The notes: generated by a model from the letters alone, not told the origin. DNA of 64,000 bases from Aggregatibacter kilianii (GCF_003129965.1 NZ_NRCJ01000007.1:104100-168099); one strand, 5' to 3'. Shown: positions 18,893 through 28,362, numbered from the stretch's first letter. Numbers and translations: made by a program.

Positions 18893-19405
18893 ATGCTTCC
18901 CATGCTTGGCATTACCGGTTACAGCGGCAGCGGTAAAACCACCTTATTGGAAAAATTACTTCCGCAACTAAAACAACGGGGGTTGCGTCCCGCCGTGATT
19001 AAACACAGCCACCACGACGCGCAGGTGGACAAGCCGGGCAAAGACAGCTGGCGCATGAAAGAAGCGGGTGCCGGCCAAGTGATTATGGCGTGCGACCAAC
19101 GCTGGGCGCTGATGACCGAAACCCCGCAACAACACATTTCCCTGTCTTATTTGTGCAAACAATTTGATGAAGCATTAACGGATTTGATTTTGGTGGAAGG
19201 CTTCAAACAGGAACCCATCGAAAAGATTTTGTTACACCGCAAAGACATGATCAAACCGCTACCGGAAATCGACGAACACGTCCTCGCCATCGCTGCCGAT
19301 TATCCTTTAACGACGGCTAAACCTTGCTTAGATATTAACAATATCGAGCAAATTGCCGACTTCATTGCCGCTTGGTATACACAAAAGTGCGGTGGAAAAA
19401 AATAA
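18893..19405 (+). CDS. mobB: Molybdopterin-guanine dinucleotide biosynthesis adaptor MobB
   Basis: 170 residues. The P-loop GITGYSGSGKTTLLEKLLPQ (about residues 6-25), then IKHSHHDAQVDKPGKDSWRM and the acidic block LILVEGFKQEP are all hallmarks of MobB. It binds GTP and assists MobA in making the guanine dinucleotide form of molybdenum cofactor, used by DMSO, TMAO and nitrate reductases and formate dehydrogenase. The latter is usually a selenoprotein, which fits with selAB in this window, though no such gene is seen here. An internal ATG at 18902 is an alternative start. mobA is not adjacent. Confidence 0.92.
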   Translation: MLPMLGITGYSGSGKTTLLEKLLPQLKQRGLRPAVIKHSHHDAQVDKPGKDSWRMKEAGAGQVIMACDQRWALMTETPQQHISLSYLCKQFDEALTDLILVEGFKQEPIEKILLHRKDMIKPLPEIDEHVLAIAADYPLTTAKPCLDINNIEQIADFIAAWYTQKCGGKK

Positions 19406-19426
19406 CGTTTTTTCCGACCGCACTTT
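19385..19426. terminator. Bidirectional uptake-sequence terminator between mobB and the glycosylase gene
   Basis: AAGTGCGGT (19385-19393) and ACCGCACTT (19417-19425) enclose a second pairing of GGAAAAAA with TTTTTTCC, giving a long stem. It spans both convergent gene ends. Confidence 0.85.
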
Positions 19427-20042
19427 ACCGTAACCACGCCTCATCCAACAGTGGATTTTGTCGAAAAACTTTTCCGTGTTCGTCTATCACCGCGTGCCAT
19501 TCTTGGGCGGTTTTTAACGAAATACGTTCCATCAACGGCATACATTCCGCGCGTAAGGCGGTGTAGCTTTTGGCTTGGCTTAAGCCGAGGCGGTTAAACA
19601 GGCGCAGGGCATATTGATCGGCAATAAATACTTTGCGATCAAACAAATACAACAACATGGCATCTGCCGTTTCCTGCCCTACGCCTTTCAGGGCAAGCAG
19701 ATTTTGGCGCAAGGTTTCGGTCGGTACGGTTTCAAACGCGCGCAAATCCCCGCCCCGCTCGGCAAACCACATCATTTGATGTTTGATATAGGCACTTTTC
19801 TGTTTATAAAATCCCGCCGATCGAATTCGACGCTGCAACTCTTCTTCAGATACCGCCAACAGTTGTTCCAACGTTAAAATATCCTCCAGTTGACATAGGG
19901 CGTTGATGGCATTTTGTGCGGTGGTTTGCTGAATTAGAATCATCGACAGCCAATCCGCCAGCCGGTTTTCGCTGTTCCACCAATTCTGCTCGCCGTAATG
20001 GGCGCGCAGTTTTTCTAAGGTTTGTTCGATTTTATTAAGCAT
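19425..20042 (-). CDS. Endonuclease III-like HhH-GPD DNA glycosylase without the catalytic lysine
   Basis: 205 residues with the helix-hairpin-helix ALKGVGQETADAMLLYLFDR and downstream VFIADQYALRLFNRLG, whose aspartate matches the GPD catalytic Asp of EndoIII (Asp138 in E. coli). The lysine of EndoIII (Lys120 in GVGRKTA) is replaced by glutamate (GVGQETA). The four C-terminal cysteines that hold the iron-sulphur cluster are absent. It is therefore likely a monofunctional glycosylase, like the 3-methyladenine or MagIII-type branch, rather than an AP lyase. Substrate unknown. It converges on mobB over a shared terminator. Confidence 0.82.
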   Translation of the reverse strand: MLNKIEQTLEKLRAHYGEQNWWNSENRLADWLSMILIQQTTAQNAINALCQLEDILTLEQLLAVSEEELQRRIRSAGFYKQKSAYIKHQMMWFAERGGDLRAFETVPTETLRQNLLALKGVGQETADAMLLYLFDRKVFIADQYALRLFNRLGLSQAKSYTALRAECMPLMERISLKTAQEWHAVIDEHGKVFRQNPLLDEAWLR

Positions 20043-20105
20043 AACGAATTCCGTGATGTGGGTTCGACGGTAAAAGAAAAGTGCGGTCGTTTTCTAGGGT
20101 GTTTT

Positions 20106-21008
20106 TTATTGAAATTGCTCCCGCAAAATTCCTTCCAACATTTCAAACACTTTCAACACGCGCGGCGGCGTGATGGTTTCGTACGGGCGATATAAAAACA
20201 GTTGCCATTTTTGAATTTCCACCTCGGGAAACAGTTGGCGTAATTCGCCGGATTGAAGATAAGGTTGAACCAGAAAATCACTCAACATGCCCACTGCCTT
20301 GCCTTGTAGCACGGCCTGCAAATTGCTGTACACGCTCGTGCTTTGGAAGCGGATATGTCGTGGTTTGAGCGTTTGTTCCGTATTTAACGGAAAATGCCAG
20401 GTTCTGCCTGTTTCAACGTTAATTTCTGCGGCGAAAGGAAAACGCTGTTCCAGGTCTTCCAGCGATGTCGGTTCACCCAAGCGTGCCAGTAGGCTGGGAG
20501 CGGCAACCAAGACATCACCGATCTCGGTGATTTTGCGGACGATGAAGTTCGGGTCGGGTTCTAACCCGATACGTACGCCAATATCAATGCGGTGGCTTAC
20601 CGAATCGAGCTTGCTCATATCGTCTCGCCAGTCGATCACCAGATTCGGATAAGGGGAAAGTGCGGTCAATAATTTTGCCAAAATGTCATCGTTCAACCGC
20701 CAGCTCGGCACGGTAATGCGCACGACACCGTGCATGTCTTCTGCTTCTCGTTGTTTGCCCGGCACGAACAGGCGTTCGCTGTCGGCTAACAGTTGCTGCG
20801 CCTGCGGCAAAAATTGCTCGCCGAAATCCGTTAAATGCACTTGGCGCGTGTTGCGTTGAAATAACGGCTCACCCAAATAATCTTCCAGTTCGGCAATCAA
20901 GCGTGTGACGACGGGGGGCGACACGGCAAGGCGATTCGCGGTTTCTTTAAATTGTAGGGTTTCCGCAAGGGAGCAAAAGACTTTTAGGGTTTCAAAGCGG
21001 TTGTTCAT
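20106..21008 (-). CDS. LysR-type transcriptional regulator
   Basis: 300 residues. The N-terminal winged helix includes FCSLAETLQFKETANRLAVS and PPVVTRLIAELEDYLGEPLF. The effector domain starts near HGVVRITVPSWRLNDD and looks like the CrgA/DsdC-like group with PSLLARLGEPTSLEDL. The end WQLFLYRPYETITPPRVLKV is similar to a LysR remnant found at 30254-30361. No adjacent divergent target gene is evident: the upstream neighbour is a convergent glycosylase gene and downstream is the mal operon end. Ligand and regulon unknown. Confidence 0.85.
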   Translation of the reverse strand: MNNRFETLKVFCSLAETLQFKETANRLAVSPPVVTRLIAELEDYLGEPLFQRNTRQVHLTDFGEQFLPQAQQLLADSERLFVPGKQREAEDMHGVVRITVPSWRLNDDILAKLLTALSPYPNLVIDWRDDMSKLDSVSHRIDIGVRIGLEPDPNFIVRKITEIGDVLVAAPSLLARLGEPTSLEDLEQRFPFAAEINVETGRTWHFPLNTEQTLKPRHIRFQSTSVYSNLQAVLQGKAVGMLSDFLVQPYLQSGELRQLFPEVEIQKWQLFLYRPYETITPPRVLKVFEMLEGILREQFQ

Positions 21009-21081
21009 GGTTATTCCATTTTTAGAAATGATGATGCCAAATTATATAACCACATTGAAAATAATACAGTGTTCTAAACAG

Positions 21082-21111
21082 AAAAGTGCGGTGAAAATTC
21101 ACCGCACTTTT
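21082..21111. terminator. Perfect uptake-sequence terminator after the PTS gene
   Basis: Two uptake cores face each other with only AA between the 14-base arms (AAAAGTGCGGTGAA and its complement). This is the tightest inverted pair in the window and closes the leftward mal operon. Confidence 0.92.
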
Positions 21112-21132
21112 GAGGGAGAGAGGAAGGTAAAA

Positions 21133-22797
21133 TTACACTTTCGGAATATCCACACCTGAAGCCAGTAAGTCTTGAATATCTGATTTCAATACATCGGCTT
21201 TCGGGCCGTAAATGGCTTGGATGCCGGTGCCTTTGGCGATAAAGCCCATTGCGCCTACTTGTTTCCATTCCGCTTCTTTGCCCACTAATTCCGGGTTGTG
21301 AACGGTGATACGGAGGCGGGTCATACAAGCGTCCACATTCGCGATATTATCTTTGCCGCCAAGTAAGTTGATGATTTTCACTACTTGTGCGCTGGCATTG
21401 GCGACTTTTTTCTCCTCGGCAGGGGCTTCGTCTGAGCCTTTGGCGTCGTAGTTGCCGTTACGACCGGCGGTCGCTAAGTTCATTTTCTTAATCATGAAAT
21501 TCGCAATTAAGAATGCCGCGACGGCAAACACTCCGGATACCCAAATGAAGTTGATAAGATCCATGCCGATGCCCGCTTTAATTGCCATTGGCGTGCGGGT
21601 TAAGAACTCAATGTTACCGAATGAGTGTACGCGTAAATCCACAATATCCGCCATGGCAAATGCACAACCTTGGATAACTGCATAAACCAGGTAAAGCGGT
21701 AATGCAACGAACATAAACATATATTCGATCGGTTCTGTTACGCCGGTTAAGAACACGGCAAGGGCGGAAGAAAGGAAAATCCCTTTGTAGATGGTTTTCT
21801 TATCCGCATCCACGTTTACGTACATGGCGAGGGTAATCCCCATTAAGATACCGCTTGAGCCGATCATTTGACCTACTTTGAAACGTGCAGGGGTAACATT
21901 AGCAAGGAGCTCGTTATATTGCGCCATATTGCCGGCGTCCTTCAGGTTGATTAAATCGCTGATCCAAGCGAGCCACAATGGGTCTTGTCCGAAGACTTGT
22001 TTGCCTTGTTGCATACCGGTTAAGAATTCATAGGTACCGCCCAATGACGTATAGTTCATCGGAATGGTGAGCATATGGTGTAAACCGAAAGGCAGTAAAA
22101 GACGTTCTAATGTACCGTACACAAAAGGCGCAAGGATAGGCGCGGAGTCTTGTGAGTTGGCAATCCATTCACCGAAATGGTTGATACCTGTTTGCACCAC
22201 GGGCCAGAACACCGCTAACACTAATGCCACCAATACGGAACGATAAATCACCACGAAAGGTACAAAGCGTTTACCGTTGAAGAAGGTAAGCACTTCAGGC
22301 AGTTTACGGAAGTTGTAGTAGCTATTGAAGGTTGTCGCGCCCACAAAACCGGCGATGATCCCCACGAATACCCCCATATTTAATGCAGGTTGTCCGAGGA
22401 TGTTCACAAAGTAGTTTGCCACCGGAATGTCACCAGCCAAGAGGGTGCTGACGTGAGCATTCGGATCACCTAACATTTCAATTTTCACACCGAAGAAGTG
22501 ACCGGTAATCAAGTTGATTAAAATAAAGGCAAGACCGGCAGCAAAGGCACCGCCTGCGCGCTCATTCGCCCAACTGCCGCCAATGGCTAAAGCGAATAAC
22601 AAATGCAGGTTGCCGATAATGCCCCAACCGATTTGCGCGATAATATTACCCACGCGTGCCAGCCATTCGGCATCGCTAATTAACGGTAACGAGTTACCGA
22701 TACTCACCATTAAGCCTGCGGCAGGCATCACGGCAATCACCACCATTAGGCATTTGCCGAATTTTTGCCAAAATTCAAAACTGAGCAATTTTTTCAT
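21133..22797 (-). CDS. PTS glucose/maltose-type EIICB permease
   Basis: 554 residues. The EIIC domain (about 1-420) has 8-10 helices with GKCLMVVIAVMPAAGLMVSI, FGLHHMLTIPMNYTSLGGTY and EPIEYMFMFVALPLYLVYAV, typical of the glucose-glucoside family. The C-terminal EIIB domain (about 470-554) has NVDACMTRLRITVHN, with phosphorylation cysteine 491. No EIIA is fused, so phosphate must come from a separate EIIA (Crr type). It imports and phosphorylates a sugar of the glucose/maltose group, in the MalX/PtsG clade. Its place after malQ-glgP supports maltose, but glucose cannot be excluded. Last gene of a tight operon, with 10 bases to the preceding gene. Confidence 0.9.
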   Translation of the reverse strand: MKKLLSFEFWQKFGKCLMVVIAVMPAAGLMVSIGNSLPLISDAEWLARVGNIIAQIGWGIIGNLHLLFALAIGGSWANERAGGAFAAGLAFILINLITGHFFGVKIEMLGDPNAHVSTLLAGDIPVANYFVNILGQPALNMGVFVGIIAGFVGATTFNSYYNFRKLPEVLTFFNGKRFVPFVVIYRSVLVALVLAVFWPVVQTGINHFGEWIANSQDSAPILAPFVYGTLERLLLPFGLHHMLTIPMNYTSLGGTYEFLTGMQQGKQVFGQDPLWLAWISDLINLKDAGNMAQYNELLANVTPARFKVGQMIGSSGILMGITLAMYVNVDADKKTIYKGIFLSSALAVFLTGVTEPIEYMFMFVALPLYLVYAVIQGCAFAMADIVDLRVHSFGNIEFLTRTPMAIKAGIGMDLINFIWVSGVFAVAAFLIANFMIKKMNLATAGRNGNYDAKGSDEAPAEEKKVANASAQVVKIINLLGGKDNIANVDACMTRLRITVHNPELVGKEAEWKQVGAMGFIAKGTGIQAIYGPKADVLKSDIQDLLASGVDIPKV

Positions 22798-22807
22798 GTA
22801 TGTTCTC

Positions 22808-23599
22808 CTACAGTATGAGCTCGACTTCCAAACCGAAATGGTCGGAAACTACCGGTTTATTTTTGCCATTGAAAACTACCTGACTTGATAAAACCCTTTT
22901 TGTTTGATTTAAAAAAATATAATCCAATCGTTTTTCTTCGCTGTGACCTTTCCAGCCATCAATCGCTTTTTCAACGGTAATCCCACTATCTTTCTGTTCC
23001 GCCAGGTCAAAAGTATCAAACAGACCAAGGGATTTAATTTTCTGATAAGCCTTGGGATCGCTGATTGCATCCGTATTGAAATCGCCCAGCAAAATTTTAA
23101 GGCTTGAGCTTTGGCTGCGTTCTACGATAGTACGAATGTTATCGAGCTGATTTTCGCCCTCGCAATTCGGTAGGTTGATATGGCAGGAATAGCAATCCAC
23201 AAGCGCGCCTTGATATTCCACGGTTAAGCCAAGGATTTTGCGGGAAAGAATGGAATCCAAACGTTGATGTTGGCTGCAATAAAAGGCATCCACCTCATAC
23301 ACCGGCAAGCGGGTTAAAAAGGCGATACCTTCATCATATTTATCGTAGCCAATGTGTGAATTACTCCAAAACAGCGAATATTTTTGCGTCGCCCGTTGGT
23401 TGATTTTATTCAACAAGACAACGCCATAATTATCGGCTTTTAAGGCTTGTGAAATAGCGGGGGCGGACATTAATTGATTCACCTCTTGCAGGGCGACGAT
23501 GTCGTAGCCCTTTTCAATAATGGTGTCGGCAATGATGTCGATTTTTTCCGCTTGGTTATCTTCTAACCAAGCGTGTACATTGAGGGTAAGTAATTTCAT
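22808..23599 (-). CDS. Endonuclease/exonuclease/phosphatase family protein in the mal operon
   Basis: 263 residues of the exo-endo-phosphatase fold: KLLTLNVHAWL (Asn), DIVALQEVNQL (metal-binding Glu), ILLGDFNTDAI (Asp and Asn of GDFN) and VVSDHFGLEVEL (the SDH motif) appear in the right order. The full set of catalytic residues is present, so activity is likely. The substrate may be a phosphodiester in DNA, a phospholipid or a sugar phosphate. It sits between malQ-glgP and the PTS gene with 9-10 base gaps, so it is expressed with maltose genes; why is unclear. A hypothesis is that it processes a sugar-phosphate intermediate. Confidence 0.87.
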   Translation of the reverse strand: MKLLTLNVHAWLEDNQAEKIDIIADTIIEKGYDIVALQEVNQLMSAPAISQALKADNYGVVLLNKINQRATQKYSLFWSNSHIGYDKYDEGIAFLTRLPVYEVDAFYCSQHQRLDSILSRKILGLTVEYQGALVDCYSCHINLPNCEGENQLDNIRTIVERSQSSSLKILLGDFNTDAISDPKAYQKIKSLGLFDTFDLAEQKDSGITVEKAIDGWKGHSEEKRLDYIFLNQTKRVLSSQVVFNGKNKPVVSDHFGLEVELIL

Positions 23600-23608
23600 A
23601 CGTTCCCC

Positions 23609-26600
23609 TTATTCCTCACAATGCCAAATATCGGCGTTATATTGTGCAATGGTGCGATCCGATGAGAAGAAACCGGCTTTGGCGATGTTATGAATCACTT
23701 TTTCATTCCAGCTATCCTGATCTTCGTAATCCGCCAGAATTTGTTCTTTCGCCGTGATATAAGCATCAAAGTCGATTAAGGTCATAAACCAGTCTTTATT
23801 GAGCAACTCATCGTGCAAGCGTTTTAAACGCACCGCATTGCCTAACTTCACCAGTTTAGAATTGAGGATAAAATCGACCGCTCTTTTGATGTTTTTATCC
23901 TTTTTGTAATACTCTTTGGAAACATAACCGGCGGTTTCATAGAGTTTAATGATGCTTTCCGAATCCTTACCGAAGGTGTAGATGTTTTCTGCGCCGGCTA
24001 ATTCCGCGATTTCCACGTTCGCGCCATCCATTGTGCCCAAGGTGAGCGCGCCGTTAAGCATAAATTTCATATTACCCGTGCCGGACGCTTCTTTTGAGGC
24101 AAGGGAAATTTGCTCTGAAATATCCGTCGCCGGGATCAGTTTTTCCGCCACGCTGACATTGTAGTTTTCCACTAAATGCACGTTTAAATATGGGCTCACT
24201 TTCGGATCGTTATTGATTAATTCGGATAAGCAAAGAATTAAATGAATAATATCCTGCGCAATCACATAAGCCGGTGCGGCTTTTCCGCCGAAAATCACGG
24301 TGATTTTACGTTTCGGCAATTTCCCCGCTTTGATTTCAAGGTATTTATGAATCACATAAAGGGCGTTCATTTGTTGGCGTTTATATTCATGGAAACGTTT
24401 AATTTGCGTATCAATGATGGAATTTTCGTCCAACTCAATGCCTTTGTTTTCTTTCAGATAGGTTTTGAGTGCCAATTTATTTTTGAATTTAATTTCAGCT
24501 AATTTTTTGTGCACTTTTTTATCGTCTTTGAAGGCAAGCAATTTTTCTAATTGCGTCGCATCATGCAAATAACCATCGCCGATTAATTCTTTAATATAAG
24601 CAGCCAATTCCTGATTGGAAAACTCTAACCAGCGACGGAACGTAATGCCGTTGGTTTTGTTATTGAATTTTTCCGGATAAATTTCATAAAAGGCTTTAAG
24701 CTCGGAATTTTTCAAAATCTCTGTATGCAATGCCGCCACGCCGTTCACTGAATTGGAGAAGTGAATATCCATATGTGCCATATGCACGCGTTTTTGTTTA
24801 TCAATAATTTGCACTTCAGGCGCTTTATAGGCTGTGTGGATTAATTTATCCAATTTTTTGATGATCACCACAAGGTGCGGAACCACGTCGTTTAAGTAGG
24901 CTAACGGCCATTTTTCGAGGGCTTCGGCAAGAATGGTGTGGTTGGTGTAGCCCACCATGTTACGTACAATTTCAACGGCTTCGGTGAAATCAATATGATG
25001 TTTTTCCGTTAATAAACGAATGAGTTCCGGAATCACCATAGAAGGGTGGGTATCATTAATTTGCACATAAGCATAATCGGCTAAATCATGTAAATTACTG
25101 CCGCGTGCAATGGCTTCGTCAATTAATAATTGCGCCGCATTGGACACCATAAAATATTGTTGATAAATGCGTAATAATTCACCTTTTTTATCGGAATCGT
25201 CAGGGTATAAGAACAGGGTTAAATTTTCTTTGATTTTGGTTTTATCAAAGGTAATGCCTTCTTTAATCAAATTATGATTAATGGATTCAATGTCAAAAAG
25301 ATTGAGGTAGTTTTTCGTGTCTTTTTGATAACCCAAAATAGCAATACGATCTAACTTAGAAGTCAGAGTAAAGGTTTTAAATGGCACTTCATAGCTAATA
25401 TCCGTTGGAATCAGCCAAGAGTCTTGTTCAATCCAATCATTCGGCTCGGTTTGTTGTTCATTGTGTTTAAAGACTTGTTTAAATAAGCCGCAATGATAAT
25501 TCAAGCCGACCCCTTCCGCGTTTAAACCGAGGGTGGACATAGAATCAATAAAACAAGAAGCCAAACGCCCCAATCCGCCGTTACCCAAAGACGGTTCCGG
25601 TTCGATATCTTCAATATGGCTTAAGGATTTACCAGCCTGCGCCAATTCGTCTTTGATTTCTTGATACACACCAAGATTGATTAAATTGTTAGAGAGTAAT
25701 TTACCAATCAAAAACTCTGCGGAAATGTAGTAAACCTTGCGTTTTCCCGTGTTTTTCGGTTTATCTGCCGCAATGTTTTTCACGTAATTTAAGAGCTGCA
25801 CGTAAATTTCGCGATCGCTTAATTGTTCAAGGGTTTTCTGTGTAGTTGTTTGCACAAAAGTCGTAAATTTGAGCATGGTTTTTTCCTTATTAGCGCGTCC
25901 ATATAAGGTGGTCATTTGAGTTAAGAAATCTTTTTTGGCTTGGGTTAAATCGCCTTCTTGCATTCGCCATTCCCAGTTTCCGCCAATCGTGGACGGAATA
26001 TTCATTCTTGAGCTGGCAGGCAAATCTAAAACGTCTTGCATGGTGGCGATCACTGTATTGCTCACCGTGGCGAATAATTGGCGAACCATTGCCTGACAAA
26101 CGGATTCATCGGCACGGCGGTGAGTATAAGCATTGATATATTGTTGTTGCTTCGGTTCCAACTCCGCATACCAGCCGTTAATCACATCATTGTCGTGCGT
26201 GCCGGTGTAAGCAATGCAATGCGGAATGCAATAATGCGGGCTATCAAGGCTTTCACCGCTTACATCTTCAAAACCGAATTGCAAAATTTTCATGCCCGGA
26301 TAGCCGCAATCTGCCAGCAATTTCTCTGCTTTTTCATCAATATTGCCCAGATCTTCGGCGATAATCGGCAAATCGCCCAATTGGGCTTTCACCGCTTTAA
26401 ATAAATCATAGCCCGGGCCCGGCTGCCAGCTGCCGTATTTGGCAATGTCCGCTTTGCCGTCCACTTGCCAATAATCGGAAAAGCCTTTGAAATGATCGAT
26501 ACGAAGCATATCGTAAATCTTAAAGCTTTCTTCAATACGGTGAATCCACCACGCATAGCCTTGTTTTTTGTGTTCAGCCCAGTCATACAGCGGATTGCCC

Positions 26601-27382
26601 CAAAGTTGTCCGGTGGCACTGAATTGATCTGCAGGCACGCCCGCAACAAACAGCGGATTGCGTGCTTTATCTAATTGGAAAAGCTCGGGCATTGTCCACA
26701 CTTCAACACTGTCCGCCGCCACATAAATCGGCATATCACCGATAATTTTGATGCCTTTTTGGTTGGCGTAATCTTTTAATGCCAGCCATTGTTCAAAGAA
26801 GAAATATTGCGTCACTTTAAAATACTGAATCTGTTCTTTCAGCATGTTGCGGTATTTCTCAAGGGCTTTTGCTTGACGGGCAACAACCTGCTTATCTTCC
26901 CATTCTTGCAAGGCTTTATTGTCGAAATGCTCTTTAATTGCCATAAATTCCGCATAATCTTCTAACCAAGTGCGGTTGTTTTTTTCAAAGTTTTTAAAGT
27001 CAGCTTGGCGTTTTTTATCGGCGAGGAAATTTTTGACGGCGATTTCTAAGATAGGGCGACGCGCATAAAAAATGCGTTCGTAATCGACTTTTGTCGGATC
27101 ATCGCCAAAGTTGACCGAGGCATAATCCGCTTCTTTCAATAAGCCCATTTGGGTTAATAAAGCGAAATCAATTAAATGGGTGTTGCCGGCAATGGCGGAG
27201 AAGGATTGGTAAGGCGAATCGCCGTAGCTGGTGGTGGTTAAGGGGAGGATTTGCCAGTAGGTTTGTCTGGTTTCCACTAAAAAATCCACAAAATCATAAG
27301 CGGATTGCCCAAAACTACCGATTCCGAATGAATTGGGTAGCGAGGTGATGTGCATCAAAACACCGCTTGAACGAGTAGTCAT
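23609..27382 (-). CDS. MalQ-GlgP fusion: 4-alpha-glucanotransferase joined to glycogen/maltodextrin phosphorylase
   Basis: 1257 residues from ATG 27382, chosen for AAAGGAAAC just upstream; an in-frame ATG 60 bases earlier has none. Residues 1-497 form a complete amylomaltase with the GH77 catalytic residues Asp296 (LRIDHFKGF), Glu343 (IIAEDLGN) and Asp397/398 (YTGTHDND). It reaches the usual end [10 protein letters not shown]. Residues 503-1257 form a complete GT35 phosphorylase of 755 residues: start [29 protein letters not shown], and the PLP lysine 1106 in [14 protein letters not shown]. The linker ANKEKT has a fossil TAATAA and AAGGAA in another frame, so the two genes were probably separate. 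The enzymes act in sequence on maltodextrins. The phosphorylase looks like the Gram-positive MalP type. First gene of the operon. Confidence 0.93.
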   Translation of the reverse strand: MTTRSSGVLMHITSLPNSFGIGSFGQSAYDFVDFLVETRQTYWQILPLTTTSYGDSPYQSFSAIAGNTHLIDFALLTQMGLLKEADYASVNFGDDPTKVDYERIFYARRPILEIAVKNFLADKKRQADFKNFEKNNRTWLEDYAEFMAIKEHFDNKALQEWEDKQVVARQAKALEKYRNMLKEQIQYFKVTQYFFFEQWLALKDYANQKGIKIIGDMPIYVAADSVEVWTMPELFQLDKARNPLFVAGVPADQFSATGQLWGNPLYDWAEHKKQGYAWWIHRIEESFKIYDMLRIDHFKGFSDYWQVDGKADIAKYGSWQPGPGYDLFKAVKAQLGDLPIIAEDLGNIDEKAEKLLADCGYPGMKILQFGFEDVSGESLDSPHYCIPHCIAYTGTHDNDVINGWYAELEPKQQQYINAYTHRRADESVCQAMVRQLFATVSNTVIATMQDVLDLPASSRMNIPSTIGGNWEWRMQEGDLTQAKKDFLTQMTTLYGRANKEKTMLKFTTFVQTTTQKTLEQLSDREIYVQLLNYVKNIAADKPKNTGKRKVYYISAEFLIGKLLSNNLINLGVYQEIKDELAQAGKSLSHIEDIEPEPSLGNGGLGRLASCFIDSMSTLGLNAEGVGLNYHCGLFKQVFKHNEQQTEPNDWIEQDSWLIPTDISYEVPFKTFTLTSKLDRIAILGYQKDTKNYLNLFDIESINHNLIKEGITFDKTKIKENLTLFLYPDDSDKKGELLRIYQQYFMVSNAAQLLIDEAIARGSNLHDLADYAYVQINDTHPSMVIPELIRLLTEKHHIDFTEAVEIVRNMVGYTNHTILAEALEKWPLAYLNDVVPHLVVIIKKLDKLIHTAYKAPEVQIIDKQKRVHMAHMDIHFSNSVNGVAALHTEILKNSELKAFYEIYPEKFNNKTNGITFRRWLEFSNQELAAYIKELIGDGYLHDATQLEKLLAFKDDKKVHKKLAEIKFKNKLALKTYLKENKGIELDENSIIDTQIKRFHEYKRQQMNALYVIHKYLEIKAGKLPKRKITVIFGGKAAPAYVIAQDIIHLILCLSELINNDPKVSPYLNVHLVENYNVSVAEKLIPATDISEQISLASKEASGTGNMKFMLNGALTLGTMDGANVEIAELAGAENIYTFGKDSESIIKLYETAGYVSKEYYKKDKNIKRAVDFILNSKLVKLGNAVRLKRLHDELLNKDWFMTLIDFDAYITAKEQILADYEDQDSWNEKVIHNIAKAGFFSSDRTIAQYNADIWHCEE

Positions 27383-27441
27383 AATGTTTCCTTTGGGAGT
27401 AAAAATTGCGGGCGATTTTAACCTAAACGTTATTTTATGCA

Positions 27442-27463
27442 ATAACTTTTACGTAAAAGTTAT
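27442..27463. promoter_or_regulatory. Perfect 22-bp palindrome, probable operator of the GntR/TreR-like regulator
   Basis: The core AACTTTTACGTAAAAGTT (27444-27461) extends by two matched bases on each side. A half copy, ACGTAAAAGT, recurs at 27471-27480, and TATACGTATA at 27500-27509 is a third short palindrome with the same ACGT-type centre. It lies in the 199-base gap between malQ-glgP and the regulator. Confidence 0.75.
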
Positions 27464-27479
27464 ATCCTTAACGTAAAAG

Positions 27480-27495
27480 TGTGATATTGATCACA
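27480..27495. promoter_or_regulatory. CRP-cAMP binding site in the mal divergent region
   Basis: TGTGATATTGATCACA matches the CRP consensus TGTGA-N6-TCACA exactly in both half-sites. It lies between the divergent operon and regulator, which fits catabolite control of maltose genes. Confidence 0.9.
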
Positions 27496-27581
27496 AAAAC
27501 TATACGTATAACTATAAAAGTTTGTGTTATGCTATTAGGCGTTTGGAATAAGGAATCAAAGCAAAAAAATGGAGTGGGAAA

Positions 27582-28295
27582 GTGAGTAAATACAAAGCGG
27601 TTTATAACGATATAAAAAGCAAAATTGCCAACGGAACCTTAGCCGCAAAACAAGAATTACCCAGTGAAAGTGAGCTGATGCAGGAATATGGCTTTTCGAA
27701 AGACACCATCCGAAAAGCCCTTTCTCTGCTTGAAATGAACGGTTATATTCAGAAACAGCAAGGGCGAACGTCCATTGTGTTGGATCACAATTTATCAAAG
27801 CCGCAGTTGCTTTCCGAAATCAAAACCGTGGGTGAATTAAACCGCCCTTTAACCCATCAAGTGAAAACCACCTTAACCAGCCTGTACATTGTGCAAGGGG
27901 AAGAGGAATTAATGCAGATCTTTAACGTAAATGATCAAATTGACTTTTACCGTATAGGTCGTATCCGTGAAATTGATGGGGAAGCAGTGGAATATGAAGT
28001 GTCGTATTTTGATCGTCGCATTGTCTCTTTTATTAACCGAGAAATTGCGGAGCAATCCATTTACCAATATTTAGAGAATGAGTTGGGCTTAAAAATCAGC
28101 CATTCGCAACGGGAAATTGTTTTTCGCTATGCCAATGAAGAAGAAAAAAGCACCATGGATCTTGGCGAATATAACATGGTCGTGAACGTCACCAGCACCA
28201 CGTATTTAGCCGACGGGCGCCCATTTCAATACGGCAGCATTAGTTATCGCCCGGACAAAATCACCTTTGCATCGACGGCAAAACGTCATGCATAG
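27582..28295 (+). CDS. GntR/HutC-family repressor, TreR-like, of the mal operon
   Basis: 237 residues. The N-terminal GntR winged helix has YNDIKSKIANGTLAAKQELP and SESELMQEYGFSKDTIRKAL. The C-terminal UTRA effector domain (about 85-237) contains DFYRIGRIREIDGEAVEYEV. The sequence resembles the trehalose repressor TreR of Firmicutes. It is divergent from malQ-glgP-PTS over a gap with palindromic operators, so it is probably the repressor of that operon, with a sugar-phosphate effector such as maltose- or trehalose-phosphate (inference). Confidence 0.87.
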   Translation: MSKYKAVYNDIKSKIANGTLAAKQELPSESELMQEYGFSKDTIRKALSLLEMNGYIQKQQGRTSIVLDHNLSKPQLLSEIKTVGELNRPLTHQVKTTLTSLYIVQGEEELMQIFNVNDQIDFYRIGRIREIDGEAVEYEVSYFDRRIVSFINREIAEQSIYQYLENELGLKISHSQREIVFRYANEEEKSTMDLGEYNMVVNVTSTTYLADGRPFQYGSISYRPDKITFASTAKRHA

Positions 28296-28328
28296 CCTAC
28301 GCGCTAACCAAGCATAAAAACAGAATCA

Positions 28329-28362
28329 TGCCACTTGAAGTTTTTTCCGGTGGCATTTTTAT
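28329..28362 (+). terminator. Terminator of the GntR gene
   Basis: TGCCAC (28329-28334) pairs with GTGGCA (28350-28355) and is followed by TTTTT, 34 bases after the stop codon. Confidence 0.8.

Noticed and set aside
27383..27442. Twenty extra codons at the front of the MalQ-GlgP frame.
   Set aside because: ATG 27382 has AAAGGAAAC upstream and starts where MalQ proteins begin, while the extension overlaps the control region's edge.
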